Below, one piece after another: positions 1 to 9,818 of a stretch of 64,000 bases of DNA. Every line of letters begins with the position of its first letter. Within the stretch, counting starts at the first letter, position 1. The position numbers and the translations under genes were made by a program. Under the pieces are notes generated by a model. That model searched no databases. It was given only the letters and a program-made list of their open reading frames with translations, and had not been told where the DNA came from. The stretch is from Ichthyophis bannanicus (lineage: Eukaryota > Chordata > Amphibia > Gymnophiona > Ichthyophiidae). The stretch spans positions 114,806,778-114,870,777 of the forward strand of contig CM066043.1 in NCBI GenBank assembly GCA_033557465.1, written 5' to 3'.

Positions 1-119
1 GATGCCTTGCGTCTGGAGGCCCTCGCAATGCGCTCCCCAGCCCGGTAGGGAGGTGTCCATGGTGAAAACCTGCTGGGGGGTGGATGCCTGGAAGGGCATC
101 CTGGCCTGAAGGTGACATG
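1..119. other. unassigned sequence
   Basis: I see no coding frame, repeat match within the window or RNA gene in this GC-rich stretch. Confidence 0.4.
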
Positions 120-488
120 GGCTCTGCCACCATCCGATGAAGCTGCAAGATGGTAAACTTAAAAACAGCAGAAAATACTTTTTCATTGAAAGGGTGGTGG
201 ATGCTTGGAATGCCCACCTGATGAGGTGGTGGGGGCAAATACAGTGACAGAATTCAAAATGGCATGGGACAGACACAGTGAATCCTTTTATAGCAAGAGG
301 ATGAAATCAAAGCAAACATAAATATCTTTTAGTAGAGGAGGACTGACCTGCACGTAGCAGCAGATACGACCCTAAATACAGGCATAGAGGGGCGGTGACC
401 TGCACGGAGCTGCAGTTAAAACCACTCTAGCCACCTTACTGGGCAGACTAGATGGACCATTCTGGTCTTTATCTGCCACCATATACTA
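120..488 (+). mobile_element. CR1-type LINE, 3' end
   Basis: Around 155-230 the + strand encodes a degenerate KYFFIERVVDAWN, which is the C-terminal signature (FFTERVVDPWNSLP) seen in better copies at 37.8-38.1 kb. The end, 440-488, is the reverse complement of the 'tagtaaatgacggcagataa' tail found at 2121 and 2630, finishing in the octamer-like ctatgtta that is typical of CR1 3' ends. It is a 5'-truncated copy. It abuts the Gmr1-type element, and the exact joint (485-490) is ambiguous because both sides read tatgttaaa. Confidence 0.75.
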
Positions 489-1740
489 TGTTAAAATTTG
501 ACTTTCTTCCGTTTATCTGACTGGGCAATCATGTAATTAACAGGCCCTACTTTCTCTTTCACCTTAGGGCCCTTGTCATTTACAGAGCAACTTGCTCTTG
601 AGGGCATTCCTGAGCAAACTGTCCCTGGGTTCCAGACTTAAAAGCGATGAAGGGGTCATGGCTGGGGCCATGCCTTCACCTAGGAGGTGACTTTGGGGGT
701 CGGAACATGGGAGCCAACATCCATTCTGGCTTCCCCTTCCGTCCTCCTGGGCTAACGGGTGACGTCTTCCCTTTCTCACTGTCCGATTCAGTCACCAGCT
801 AGGCTTTGTAATACCCTTTGGCTATTTCCTGTGCACTCTCCAGTGTAAGCTTGGGGTGCTGACGTACCCACTCTTTCATTGGGATGGTGAATCCCTCCAA
901 AAACTGCTCCAATAGCACAATCTTGGCTTTCTCAGGCCCAGTCTTTCCCTCTGGTTGCAGCCACTTCCGTGCAAGATCCTTCAACTGATAGAGGGACCTC
1001 TGAGGTCTGTCTTTTAGATGGGACCCCCCTCCCTTTCTGAATCGCCGGTGGTAGAACTCTGGGGTACAGCCGGCCCTTTTCAGTATGGCACCTTGGCAGC
1101 TGCATATATAGCTCACCCATCTGGACTGGCATCTTGGAATGCAGCCTGACCGCTGCCCAGCAGCAAAGTCCCCAAATAAGAGGTCCATGTCACATCTGGT
1201 CACCCAGCAATGTGGGAGATTCGTTCAAATTTCACCAAAAAATGATCCAATTCATCTTCTGCCATCATTTTAAGAAGCACTTGCACTGGAGGGTGGCGTT
1301 GCGGTCTCTGAACAAGATTCTAATCTGCTGTTGCTGTCCTTCCAGCAGGGCACGGTGAAACTGCTGCTGACATTGTTGGTGTTGCTCCTGATACTGTTGT
1401 TGTTGCTATTGCCCTTCTGCCAGAAGCTGGAGGAGCCGCTCCATTCTGGCTTGTCACTGTTCTCTTGCAATGCCACCACAGCTTCCTCTTCTGCAGCTGG
1501 GTTAACCCTGCATTATTCCAGCTCCAACAAACGTTTAGCAGCCTCTAGTGACCAAAACAAAGCCTGTCTGTAAGGCACTAACTATACTTTCTTCAAGCTC
1601 CCTAACTAGGGTAAAGCTAACCCTCTTAGCCCATACAAACAAACACAAAAATCCTGACTTGCTATAGAGGCACAGCCCTGGAGGGACGTGAATTTGCCAT
1701 CAGTCACGTGGTTAGAGGAACTTCCCAAGTTATCACTATA
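488..1740 (-). pseudogene. Gmr1-type Ty3/gypsy element, gag with internal deletion
   Basis: On the minus strand, 1203-799 encodes a SCAN-like capsid segment (LARKWLQPEGKTGPEKAKI, then VLLEQFLEGF, WVRQHPKLTLESAQ). This is the helical capsid half from which vertebrate SCAN domains are thought to derive (Gmr1-like gypsy elements). Upstream, near 1260-1570, lies a Gln/Ser/Thr-rich gag leader. A decayed zinc-knuckle end (QGQFAQECP) lies near 590-640. Directly after it the sequence jumps at about 588/590 into the integrase C-terminal region that is found at 17905-18540 in the sister copy. Protease and most of integrase are therefore missing. No 3' LTR is present; the element stops at the CR1 tail. 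Stops and frameshifts make it non-functional. Confidence 0.75.
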
Positions 1741-2092
1741 TGTGGTAATGTGGCATGTGGTGGGAAGGAGTTTTCTTTACAATACAGGCCAGACAGCAGT
1801 TCAATGTAAATAAAAGCAGTTTTTATTCTGTCCCAGCTTGTTAAACCTCCACAAGCTAGTTCTCCCAGTCCTTCCTCCAGCCCCAGTTAAAGTTCCTACC
1901 TCAGGACTCCTTTGCACACCTTGCCTTGGAAGAATTTCTGACTCCACAGGCCTCTCTCCCTCCTGTGTTCTTAACTTCTCCCTGTGATCCATACCCTCCC
2001 AACCCTCAACTCTGGGCTGCAGACTCTCTTAAAGGGGACTGTTGATAATCCCTTCAGAGAGGGATGGGTAACATTCTACATACCCTATTACA
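1741..2092 (-). repeat. 5' LTR of the Gmr1-type element
   Basis: The block starts TGTGGTAATGTGG and ends CCCTATTACA (TG...CA) and matches the LTRs at 16719-17226 and 21628-22800 along its length, without their insertions. It lies upstream of gag when read on the minus strand, so it is the 5' LTR. Its length is 352 bp. The TTTTTATT run near 1817 would be the polyadenylation region when read in reverse. I cannot pair it with a 3' LTR in this window. Confidence 0.8.
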
Positions 2093-2120
2093 GAGTGCTA
2101 GTGGGAATCAAACCCTTGTT

Positions 2121-2439
2121 TACTTAGTAACATAGTAAATGACGGCAGATAAAGACCAGTATGGTCCATCTAGTCTGCCCAGCAAGATGGTAGGAGTAGG
2201 TGAACCCCTTCCCATGTCTTTGTTTAGGGGTGCACCCACCAGGAGTAGGTGCACCCCTCCCCATGTCTTCACCCCCCCCCCTCATATCTTTGTTTAGGGG
2301 GTGAATCCACCGCTCCTCCCATCGCTCCATGTAGGACACCCCTATTTGTTGAGAAATTAGATGGTCAGTTTATTTTGATTTTATCCTGTTGCTGTAAAAT
2401 GATCCACTGTGTCTGTCCCAGGCCACTATGAATTCCGTC
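2121..2439 (-). mobile_element. CR1-type LINE 3' end fragment
   Basis: It begins with the 3' tail 'agtaacatagtaaatgacgg' followed by 'agaccagtatggtccatcta', in minus orientation. It continues into the C-terminal and 3'UTR region and is nearly the same as 2613-2870. It includes a C-run (2271-2281). No intact frame is present. Confidence 0.7.
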
Positions 2440-2612
2440 ACAATGTTTGCATTACATTGAATCTCCAATCTTCAGGTACTACAGATGAATTTAATGATAA
2501 TTCACAGATTACTAAAAGTAGCTCTTCAATCTCATACTTCAGTTCTTTCAGCACCCTGGGATGTATGCCATCTAGTCCAGGTGATTTGCTACTCTTTAGA
2601 TTATCAAAGAGC
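2440..2612 (-). mobile_element. CR1 reverse transcriptase fragment
   Basis: The minus strand encodes a decayed form of LKELKYEIPDLLLVICELSLK, the segment found in the CR1 copies at 7340-7420 (+) and 24950-25110 (-). It is sandwiched between two 3' tails of the other CR1 lineage. Either it is a leftover of a larger element broken by those insertions or it is a chimeric junction. Confidence 0.65.
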
Positions 2613-3104
2613 TAACATAGTAACATAGTAAATGACGGCAGATAAAGACCAGTATGGTCCATCTAGTCTGCCCAGTAAGATGGCAAGAGTAGGTGCACCT
2701 GCCACTCTGTGCAGGCCACCCCTCCCCATGTCTTTGTTTAGGGGTGAACACCCCTAGGACACCCTATTTGTTGAGAAATTAGATGGTTCAGTTTATTTTG
2801 ATTTTCTCCTGTTGCTGTAAAGGGATGCACTGTGTCTGTCCCATGCCGTCACTGTGTTTGCCCCCACCACTTTCATCGGGAGGGCATTCCAAGCATCCAG
2901 CACCCTTTCAGTGAAAAAGTATTTCTGACATTGCCTTTCAATTTACCCCCTTGCAACTTCATGTCATGCCCTCTAGTTTTGCAGCTTCCCTATCTCTGGA
3001 AGAGGTTTGTTTGTTCATTATTTCTCTTTAAGTATTTAAAGGTATGAACCATATCTCCCCTATCCCTCCTCTTGTCCAAAGTGTACATATTTAGGTCTTC
3101 AAGT
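2613..3104 (-). mobile_element. CR1-type LINE 3' end
   Basis: This is a second minus-strand copy of the same 3' tail. It runs through the C-terminal coding part (reverse frame with SEKV, PFNLPPC and similar shadows) and ends near the segment 'gtgtacatatttaggtcttc'. It is a 5'-truncated, non-coding copy. Confidence 0.7.
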
Positions 3105-3158
3105 CTCTACTTGGTTATTAAGTCATTGCGCTAACCATTAGATTACTCCTCCACTCCA
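3105..3158 (-). mobile_element. tRNA-derived SINE head fragment
   Basis: The stretch ends in ctaaccattagattactcct followed by ccactcc. This is the reverse complement of the SINE head (ggagtggaggagtagcctag, an A-box-like start) seen at 4098 and 16150. Confidence 0.6.
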
Positions 3159-3358
3159 ACAGAGTACAGAGCAAGTGAAAAGTTTCAGGCTGCAATACAT
3201 CCTAATCTGAGGGCGGCCAAACTACCAGTCAGTCACCCCCAAATATCAATTTGAAGAATAAGTCTTTTAATATTTCTTGTAGGTTTTAAGAGAATATTCT
3301 AATCTAACAGACAGATGAATGGAGTACCAGAGTGCAGGAGCCAAAAAACAGAAACCCA
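3159..3358. other. unassigned sequence
   Basis: There is no frame or repeat similarity that I can support here. Confidence 0.3.
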
Positions 3359-3488
3359 ATTTATTTATTTTATTTATTTATATTCTCTTATATACTGCGC
3401 TATTCTGCATCAGTGCGGTTTACATTGAACAAACTGAAATTACATTGAACAGGGCATTATAACTTGGAGATAACTATTTACAGGGAAC
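3359..3488 (-). mobile_element. SINE family 1, 3' half
   Basis: It reads in minus orientation from the ttattta tail through the 'tatactgcgctattctgcat' and 'aacagggcattataacttgg' blocks that are shared with the full copies at 4098-4384 and 15861-16150. The tRNA-like head is absent. Confidence 0.75.
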
Positions 3489-4097
3489 AATTGTCTGGTT
3501 GTTTCACAACGAACAACGCTGTTTGATGATGAGATTTGTTTATTATGAGTTTGCAAATGGAGATATCTAGAGGGTGTAGAATTTAGAATTTTATACGATA
3601 CAAAATCAGTAACCCTGATCCTGATTAGAAGCGTGTCGCATTAATTTGAAGGCTCTCTCTCTTTGAGCCACTTTTCTCACTGTCAGAGCCTCGATGTCAG
3701 TTCGCTAATTGCGATCTCTGCTTCCTGAGATGCAATACTAAGATAAGATAAGCAGCGGGAGGAGATCTGAGCACACCTTCCTTCCTACTTTGTCTCCCCC
3801 ATCCATTCCCTCCTCCCTGCATATATGCGCAGACGGCCCTGAGAATTTACTCAGCTAACTGCTTAATTACCTGGTCAAATTCCTTTGAAAATTCTCATAT
3901 TGCTTCCACTCTGTCTATGTCCTTTCAGAGGCAGCAAAGAAACACCAATATTTGACTTGCAAACCAACATGACTTAAATATTTGGAGATTTGTATCCCAC
4001 ACACATCTGACAAATCTCACTCTTTGGGGTGATCCGTCCTTGGCATCTCTGGGATTTGAAATATGGGCTGTAGGGTTGCCAACAAATTCCATGTCAT
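3489..4097. other. unassigned sequence
   Basis: This is low-copy sequence without a supportable frame. A CT-rich patch lies near 3770-3830. Confidence 0.35.
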
Positions 4098-4384
4098 GGG
4101 AGGAGTGGCCTAGTGGTTGGGGCAAGTTACCTCAGGCCAGAAGGTCAGGGGTTCAAATCCCACTAGAGGACAGCAACCTTGGGCTGGAAGGACTGGGGTT
4201 TCTAGTCCCACAGGTGCTCCTTGTGGTCTTGGGCAAGCCACTTAACTCTCCATTGCCCATGTTCCCTGTAAAACAGTTATCTCTAAGTTATAATGCCCTG
4301 TTCAGTGTAATTTCAGTTTGTTCAATATAAACCACCTTGATATCATGACAGGCAGTATATAAGAAATGTTAAATAAAAATAAAG
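4098..4384 (+). mobile_element. SINE family 1, full-length
   Basis: A tRNA-derived head has an A-box-like 'tggcctagtggttgg' and a B box 'ggttcaaatcc'. It is followed by a CORE/MIR-like middle ('cttgtggtcttgggcaagcc') and a 3' tail ending in aaataaaaataaa. The tail block 'ttataatgccctgttcagtg' is related to the 3' end of the Rex1/L2-like LINE at 46000, which suggests the partner LINE. Confidence 0.85.
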
Positions 4385-5275
4385 GAAGGCTAAGCCAGTC
4401 CTAGTTTTACCTCATGGCATCTGTGGACTTGTTTATTTTTTTAATACATTTATTGTATTTAATTTGGTTATTGCATCTTTCCATGAGCACAATATTGCAG
4501 AAAGGAGGGTATACGTTCAAATAATAACATTTGCAATGTCTCTATGGCTCTCCCTCCCTCACCATTTTGTTTCCTCTCTCTTGTCTCTGGGCCTGTGGTT
4601 GAAATACCACACTGCTTCCTGGTTCTTCATTTCTTCTCATCTGTCAAAATTCCTAACTTACATTCAATTAATCTTCCTAGTAACAATTTAGCTCACCATA
4701 AAACTGCATTCTTATTGGTGCATGATCCTTTATTTATGGAAGGGTGCTCTGCACTTATTAGTGCCTGTGCTTGCCCACTGGGTAGCATGTGGGAGATAAA
4801 GAAGGTTGGCGTATAGAGCGGACTGAACCATGTGGTCTGGTGTTCCTCCTAGGAGTAACAGATTTGGGGTTGATCCAGGGGGATTGGTCAATGTGTTCAG
4901 GGGGACTCTGAGTTAATATGCGTTGGAAAAGGAAAGGGGAAAGAGTTGTGTCTGTAATTTGAGATGGGTTAGGAGAAGATACAGCCTGGTTCCAGTGTTC
5001 ACTCCTTTTCGAGTAACCACAGCCACTCCTGCTCACCGGATTCTTTAGGCTCCTGTAGCCAGGCCCTTTTTATATTTTCCTCCACTTTGGAGAGGGGAAT
5101 CCTCCTGCCCCATTAATGAGAGGCAAGTCTGACCTTCATTACCTACTACTGGAAAGGGTTCGTTTTGGACAAGGTTACCAGATGTCCCTCATTTTTGAGG
5201 ATTGTCCCCAATTTTTGAGCTGTGTCCCTGATTCCCACGTGTTTGGTAGCCTTCTGTCACCAATTCCAGCAATAG
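4385..5275. other. unassigned sequence
   Basis: There is no coding frame of substance and no clear repeat match in the window. A T-rich patch (4430-4470) follows the SINE. Confidence 0.35.
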
Positions 5276-5598
5276 GGACAGAGCTTTCAATTTCAATTTA
5301 AAACCCAGTAGAGGGCTTTCGGTTTAAATTCAGAACTCAGCAGACAGCTTTCAGTTTAATTTAAAACCCAGCAGAGAGCTTTTAGGTTACGTTTAAAATC
5401 CAGCAGACAGTTTTAAGTTTAAATTTCATACTCTGCAGGACCTGGTGTTAGCAAAGAGCTTTTAGTTTAGATTTTAGAACTCAGCAGAGAGCTTTTATTT
5501 GAAATTTAAAACTCAGTAGAGAGCTTCAAGTTTATTTTTAAAACACAGGCAGGGCCTAGTATCAGCAGAGAGCTTTCATTTAATTTAAATCAAATCAG
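5276..5598. repeat. tandem repeat, unit about 32 bp
   Basis: About nine diverged units follow the pattern agagagctttcagtttaaat + ttaaaactcagc, beginning near 5280, 5312, 5342, 5373, 5405, 5453, 5486, 5518 and 5567. Two units carry an extra gcagggcctagtatcagc-like spacer. The same unit plus spacer occurs at 61015-61080, directly upstream of a CR1 5' region. Confidence 0.8.
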
Positions 5599-5962
5599 AA
5601 TATAGCTTAGCATAAAAGGAAAAATAGGGTCAATATTCTTTGAGCAGAAAGGAATAAATTGTTTCTAGAGGATTTACAAAGAGGCCTTATACATAGGGGG
5701 CAAGAGACCTGTGCAATTGTTTTAAATAGGTGTTAAAGCCAAGTGACAGATCAAAGGGGCAATTTGAAAGGGTCCCTCTATTAAAGCAAGGACTGTGTGA
5801 ATCACCCAGAAAATTGTAAACAGATTACCTTAGAAGTATAGGTCTGGGACCTCTGTAGCAAGCTAAGTTTAGTGCCCTCCCCCACCCCCACCCCATAAAT
5901 AATCTTAACTTTATAGAGTCTTAAACCTATTAAAGGGAGAATGGTATTCAAATTCAGTTTCA
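5599..5962 (+). repeat. non-coding repeat shared with 61076-61330
   Basis: The segment from 'tctattaaagcaaggactgt' through 'gattaccttagaag' to 'cttaaacctattaaaggg' parallels 61099-61290 in order and orientation. At the second locus it precedes a CR1 body, so it may be CR1 5' untranslated sequence. It is cut at 5962 by a foldback-element end. Confidence 0.6.
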
Positions 5963-6322
5963 GGTTTCCCTGCCTTTGCTGTACATTGCTGACTGAAATT
6001 GTTTCTCTGTCCTGCAAATGTGCCTAGCGTGAGGTTTTCACTGGCGCTAATTTTCTGAACTTCATTTCACGGTGTTAGTGTGCATGGAGCCACTCCCCGC
6101 CCACTCTCCGCCCATTGACCCCTTCTCTCGGCCCCTGGGGAGCCTTCCTCCACCCTCTGGGGAGCTTTACTCCACTCTCGGCGCACCTTACCACCGCAGC
6201 AGACGTTGTCGGGCGATACGTGATGTTATTGCATGGTAATGCACCATTATCGCACGATAACATCACGTATCGTGCGATAACATCGCAGCTGCGACGTTAG
6301 CGACTTTTAGTAAACATACCCC
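5963..6322 (-). mobile_element. end fragment of the foldback family
   Basis: It ends 'tttagtaaacataccccta', the reverse complement of the terminus ggggtatgtttactaaa. Just inside lie cgataac/gttatcg palindromic motifs and the 'gaccccttctctcggcccct' block that is also present at 35819. Only about 360 bp of the arm is present. The inner boundary is against the repeat at 5962. Confidence 0.75.
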
Positions 6323-6330
6323 TATGATAA

Positions 6331-8232
6331 AATGAGGAAAATAGTTCAGAAAAGACTAAAAGGAGCAGCTGCAAAGGTTAAAGATCTACATAAAGCGTGG
6401 GATTGTTAAAAAGTACTATCTTGGAAGCCCAGAACATATGTATTACATGCTTTAAGAAAAGTGGAAGGAAGGCCAAAAAACTGCCCGCATGGTTTAAAGG
6501 CAAGGCTGTTGCTGTCAAAAAAGCATCTTTCAGGAAATGGAAAAAGGAGCCAAACGACAAAAACAGGAAACACTATAAGCACTGGCAAGTTAGATGCAAG
6601 GCACTGATAAGGCAGGCAAAGAGAGAAACGTAGAAACATGACAGCAGAAAAAGACCACATGGCCTATCTAGTCTGTCCTTCCATATCGACTAAAACGATA
6701 GTCCCTTTTTTCCCCTTGGAGATCCTCTGTGTTTGTCCCATGCCTTTTTGGATTCAGAAACTGCCCTCATTTTTACCACGTCTACTGGGCGACTATTTCA
6801 TGCATCTACCACTCTTTCCGTAAAGAAATATTTCCGCATATTACTTCTGATACTCTGCATACTCCTTTCACTCTCATCTTATGTCCCCTCATAGCAGAGT
6901 TTGTTTTCAATTGAAAGAGGCTCTACTCCTGTGCATTTATGCCATGGAGATATTTCCACTAACCATTTTAGTAGTCATCCTCTGCACTAATTCCATCCTT
7001 TTTATATCCTTTTGAAAAAAAAGTTAGCTACAGAAGCAAAAATGCATAATAAAAACTTTTTCAAGTACATTTGTAGCAAAAAAGCTGCAAGAGTTAGTTG
7101 GACCATTGGATGATAGAGGGGTAAAAGGGGTGCTAAGTGAGGACAAAGCCATAGCGGAAAAACTGAATGAATGTTTTGCTTCAGTCTTTTCCGAAGAAGA
7201 TGTAGGGAATTTACCCATGTCTGAAATGGTATATCAAGGTGATATATCGGAAGAAGTGAAAGAAATATCGATAAACTGGGACGATGTATTACAACTATTG
7301 ATAAATTGAAGAGTAGCAAATCCCCTGGACAGGTTGGTATACATCCAAGGGTATTGAAAGAACTGAAATATGAGATTATAGACCTACTATTAGTAATCTG
7401 TGAACCATCATTAAAATCACCTGTAGTACCCGAAGAGTGGAGAATGACAAATGTAATGCCAATATTTAAAAAGGGTTCCAGGTGTGATCCGGGAAACTGC
7501 AGACTGAGTCTGACATCAGTTCCGGGTAAAATGGTAGAAACCATTTTAAAGAATAAAATTACTGATCATGTTTATTATAGTCATGGTTTAATGGGAGAAA
7601 GCAAACATGGATTTATCAAAGGAAAGTCTTGTCTTACTAATATTTTTTAGAAGGTGTGAATAAACAGGTAGACAAAGGTGAGCCTGTTGATATGATATAT
7701 CTGGATTTTCAGAAAGCCTTTGACAAGGTCCCTCATGAGAGACTCTTGGCGAAATTAAAAAGTCATTGGATAAGAGGCAGTGTAGTATTGTGGATTAGGA
7801 ACTGGTTAAAAGATATAAAGCAGAGAGTAGGGCTAAATGGCCAATTTTCTCACTGGAGAAAAGCGAATAGTGGAATACCCCAGGTATCTGTGTTGTGCCC
7901 ATTGCTTTATAACATTCATAAATGATCTAGAAATCGGAAAAACGAGTGAGGTGATCAAATTTGCAGATGACACAAAATTATTCAAAGTTGTTAAAACCCA
8001 ACAGGATTGTGAAATTGCAAGAGGACCTTGATAAATTGAAAGACTGGGTGTCCAAATGGCAGATGAAATTTAATGTGGCAAGTGCAAAGTTATGCACCTA
8101 GGAAAGAACAACCCAAACTTACACGATGCAAGGTACCACCTTAGAATCCACCATCCAGGAAAAAAGATTTGTCATCATGGATAATACTTTGAAACACTCC
8201 ACCCCGTTTGCAGTCATGGCCAAGAGTAGCTA
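6331..8232 (+). pseudogene. CR1 LINE, ORF2 fragment (EN-RT linker to RT)
   Basis: The + strand encodes, in broken frames, the linker with KKSGRKAKKLPAWFK (6445-6500), the RT start (LKELKYEIIDLLLVICEPSL, 7330-7420), NVMPIFKKG (7450-7480), YLDFQKAFDKVPHERLL (7700-7750), SGIPQVSVL (7868-7900) and FADDTKLFKVVKTQ (7960-8005). These are conserved RT blocks of the CR1 clade, with the catalytic ADD present. Several stops and frameshifts occur. It is interrupted at 6624-7014 by an opposite-strand CR1 tail and ends at a SINE. It is the same lineage as 24037-26560. Confidence 0.85.
6624..7014 (-). mobile_element. CR1-type LINE 3' end inserted in another CR1
   Basis: It starts with the tail agaaacgtagaaacatgaca + gcagaaaaagaccacatggc and continues into the C-terminal coding region in minus orientation. 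It separates coding sequence at 6623 from its continuation at 7015. Confidence 0.75.
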
Positions 8233-8456
8233 GGGAGGAGTAGCCCAGTGGTTAGAGCAACTGCCTAGTACCTAGAAGATCTAAGGGTTCAATTTCCACT
8301 GGCACTCCTTGTGACCTTGGATAAGTCACTTTAGCCTCCATTGTTTTGGAAGAAAAGGCCTAGCAATCTACTTCTAGTGATACATTGCCAAGAAAATCCA
8401 CAGGCAGCTTGGGTCACCAGGAGTCAGCACTAACTTGATGGCACTAAAAAAAAAAA
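8233..8456 (+). mobile_element. SINE family 2
   Basis: The head is ggaggagtagcccagtggtt and the B box region 'agggttcaatttcc'. The middle is CORE-like ('ttgtgaccttggataagtca'), and the 3' part 'ggcaatctacttc...gagtcagcac...cttgatggcac' ends in an A-run. That 3' part resembles the terminus of the RTE LINE (gactcgacggcacttaacaa at 42575), so RTE machinery probably moved it. Confidence 0.8.
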
Positions 8457-8840
8457 CATGGTTAGTGCTGCTGAATATCCTTGATTAGCCCCACAGCATG
8501 CCCTGACGCTATTCACTTAGCATTGGGGGTGTTTTGGGACAGAGTGGAGGTGACACCAGTCGCCAACCAGACAGCAGTGATATTGCACCACTGCCCGATT
8601 AGCAACCCGCAGATGAAGATAGACATAGCAAAATCTGGCCTAGCTTTACCAGTGGGAGCTAACTGGGCAGCGGTTCAATATCATTACTCCCCGGTTAGCT
8701 TCTGCAGGGTCTTTGTCAGTGCAAGACCCCAGATATTCATTGCCAGGGCCACACATGACCCTGGCATTGACTATCCAGGGTTAAAGTTCAGCAGTGAGGT
8801 TATGCATCATAGCGGTGCATAGATGTCTCAAATTAATATC
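8457..8840. repeat. unclassified repeat shared with 11401-11660
   Basis: Both stretches contain a 'gatattcagc/tgaatatcc' motif, 'ggcagtggcaatattg'-like text around 'caccactgcccg' and 'agttagcttctg'. I see no supportable coding. The superfamily is unknown. Confidence 0.45.
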
Positions 8841-9097
8841 AAGCCCTGTGTTCACAGATGAAGGGCTAGGAAAAGAACTGCTGAAAACAAACACAAATAG
8901 GCATGGGAGTGAGTAGACCTTGAAGAATTTTCAGAAATTGTTCACGAGGAACTAGCTAAACCAAGAGTAGACAAAGTGATGGAGCCAAGAGGAATGCATC
9001 TGAGAGTATTAGAGGAACTTAGTGAACGTCTGGTGGCTTCACTGTCTGACCTTTTCAATGCTTCTGCAGTCAGGAGTGGTCCCGGAGGACTGGAGAA
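8841..9097 (+). pseudogene. CR1-type RT fragment, left part
   Basis: The + strand encodes degenerate EELAKPRVDKVMEPRGMH, LRVLEELSERL and LSDLFNAS, which matches ELGDVLATPLTDLFNASLES in the copy at 40490-40936. The frame resumes at 10582 after the LTR-like insertion (VNGKVLKQRI, SLESNGLQ, HGFLRGRS). Confidence 0.7.
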
Positions 9098-9106
9098 TGT
9101 CAAAAG

Positions 9107-9658
9107 GTGGACCTAACGGAGCCTGAGAAAATGGAGATCAGCAGGGATGATCAGGGAAGAGATGACAGTGTAAACAGAAAACTGTCAGATGGTTGCTATA
9201 GACAACCAGGGCACACGTGGATAAGGGCTGGGAAGACACACCCAGATAGCAAGCAAAGGGAGTTTGCATTGCCTGATAGGAATCAGCTGGGTGGAGGTGG
9301 AGCCCAAAGACACAGATATAAAACACGCTCACAAATAGTTAGAGAGGGAGAGGAGGTGAGCCAACGAGGGTCACAGCAAGAGAGACAGCAGCAAGGGCAG
9401 CAGAAGCTGTGGAAAGAATGGAACTGGAATGAAAGAGAGAGAGAAAGAGAGAATGAACTATTGGATCAGCAGAAGCACCAACACGAAGGTCTGAGTGAGT
9501 CCCTAGACCTGTGTGAGAAGTGTGGAAATCAGCAGCCAGATACTGTGTGTATGCGTGGAGGGCACGAGAGACGTAGGAGATCTTCCATAGAAGGTAACAA
9601 AGCAGGAAATGCTAATAGAGGCTGTTTCCTACCTGAGTGGGTAAAAACCCCGAAGTAA
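9107..9658 (+). CDS. Arg/Gln/Glu-rich open frame in the LTR-like element
   Basis: A frame of 183 codons from the first ATG starts just inside the element end. It is hydrophilic and rich in Arg, Gln and Glu, with an RERERE-like run near residues 108-116 and PDRNQ near residue 56. A Cys/His patch (CEKCG...C...H) near 137-155 does not fit the spacing of a CCHC knuckle. PDRNQ, the RERE run and a following QHE occur in the same order in the frame at 38398-39486. I do not recognise a family. The TATA-like site lies inside this frame, so the ATG used in a transcript, if any, is uncertain. Confidence 0.4.
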   Translation: MDLTEPEKMEISRDDQGRDDSVNRKLSDGCYRQPGHTWIRAGKTHPDSKQREFALPDRNQLGGGGAQRHRYKTRSQIVREGEEVSQRGSQQERQQQGQQKLWKEWNWNERERERENELLDQQKHQHEGLSESLDLCEKCGNQQPDTVCMRGGHERRRRSSIEGNKAGNANRGCFLPEWVKTPK

Positions 9659-9818
9659 CAGGAAAAGCCAACATAAAACAAGCTTAAGAGAAACGGAGAA
9701 TAACTTCTTCCCTTGTGCTAGAAGCTTTAAAAGAAGAGAAGTTTTCTTACCTGAAGAAGCTTGTGATTTTGCTAGCAAGTTTAAACTCCCAACCTGTGAT
9801 AAGGTTCCGTCTCGAGCA

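Noticed and set aside
1331..1573. Leu-rich + strand frame resembling a signal or membrane segment
   Set aside because: It is the reverse strand of the Gln/Asn/Ser repeat-like gag leader (a cag/ctg-rich stretch), so the Leu run is a shadow.
5276..5598. CRISPR-like array
   Set aside because: The units are diverged and contiguous, with no unique spacers of constant length, and the sequence is vertebrate.
9500..9560. Possible CCHC zinc knuckle in the LTR-like element frame
   Set aside because: The Cys/His spacing (CxxC then a distant C and H) does not fit C-X2-C-X4-H-X4-C.
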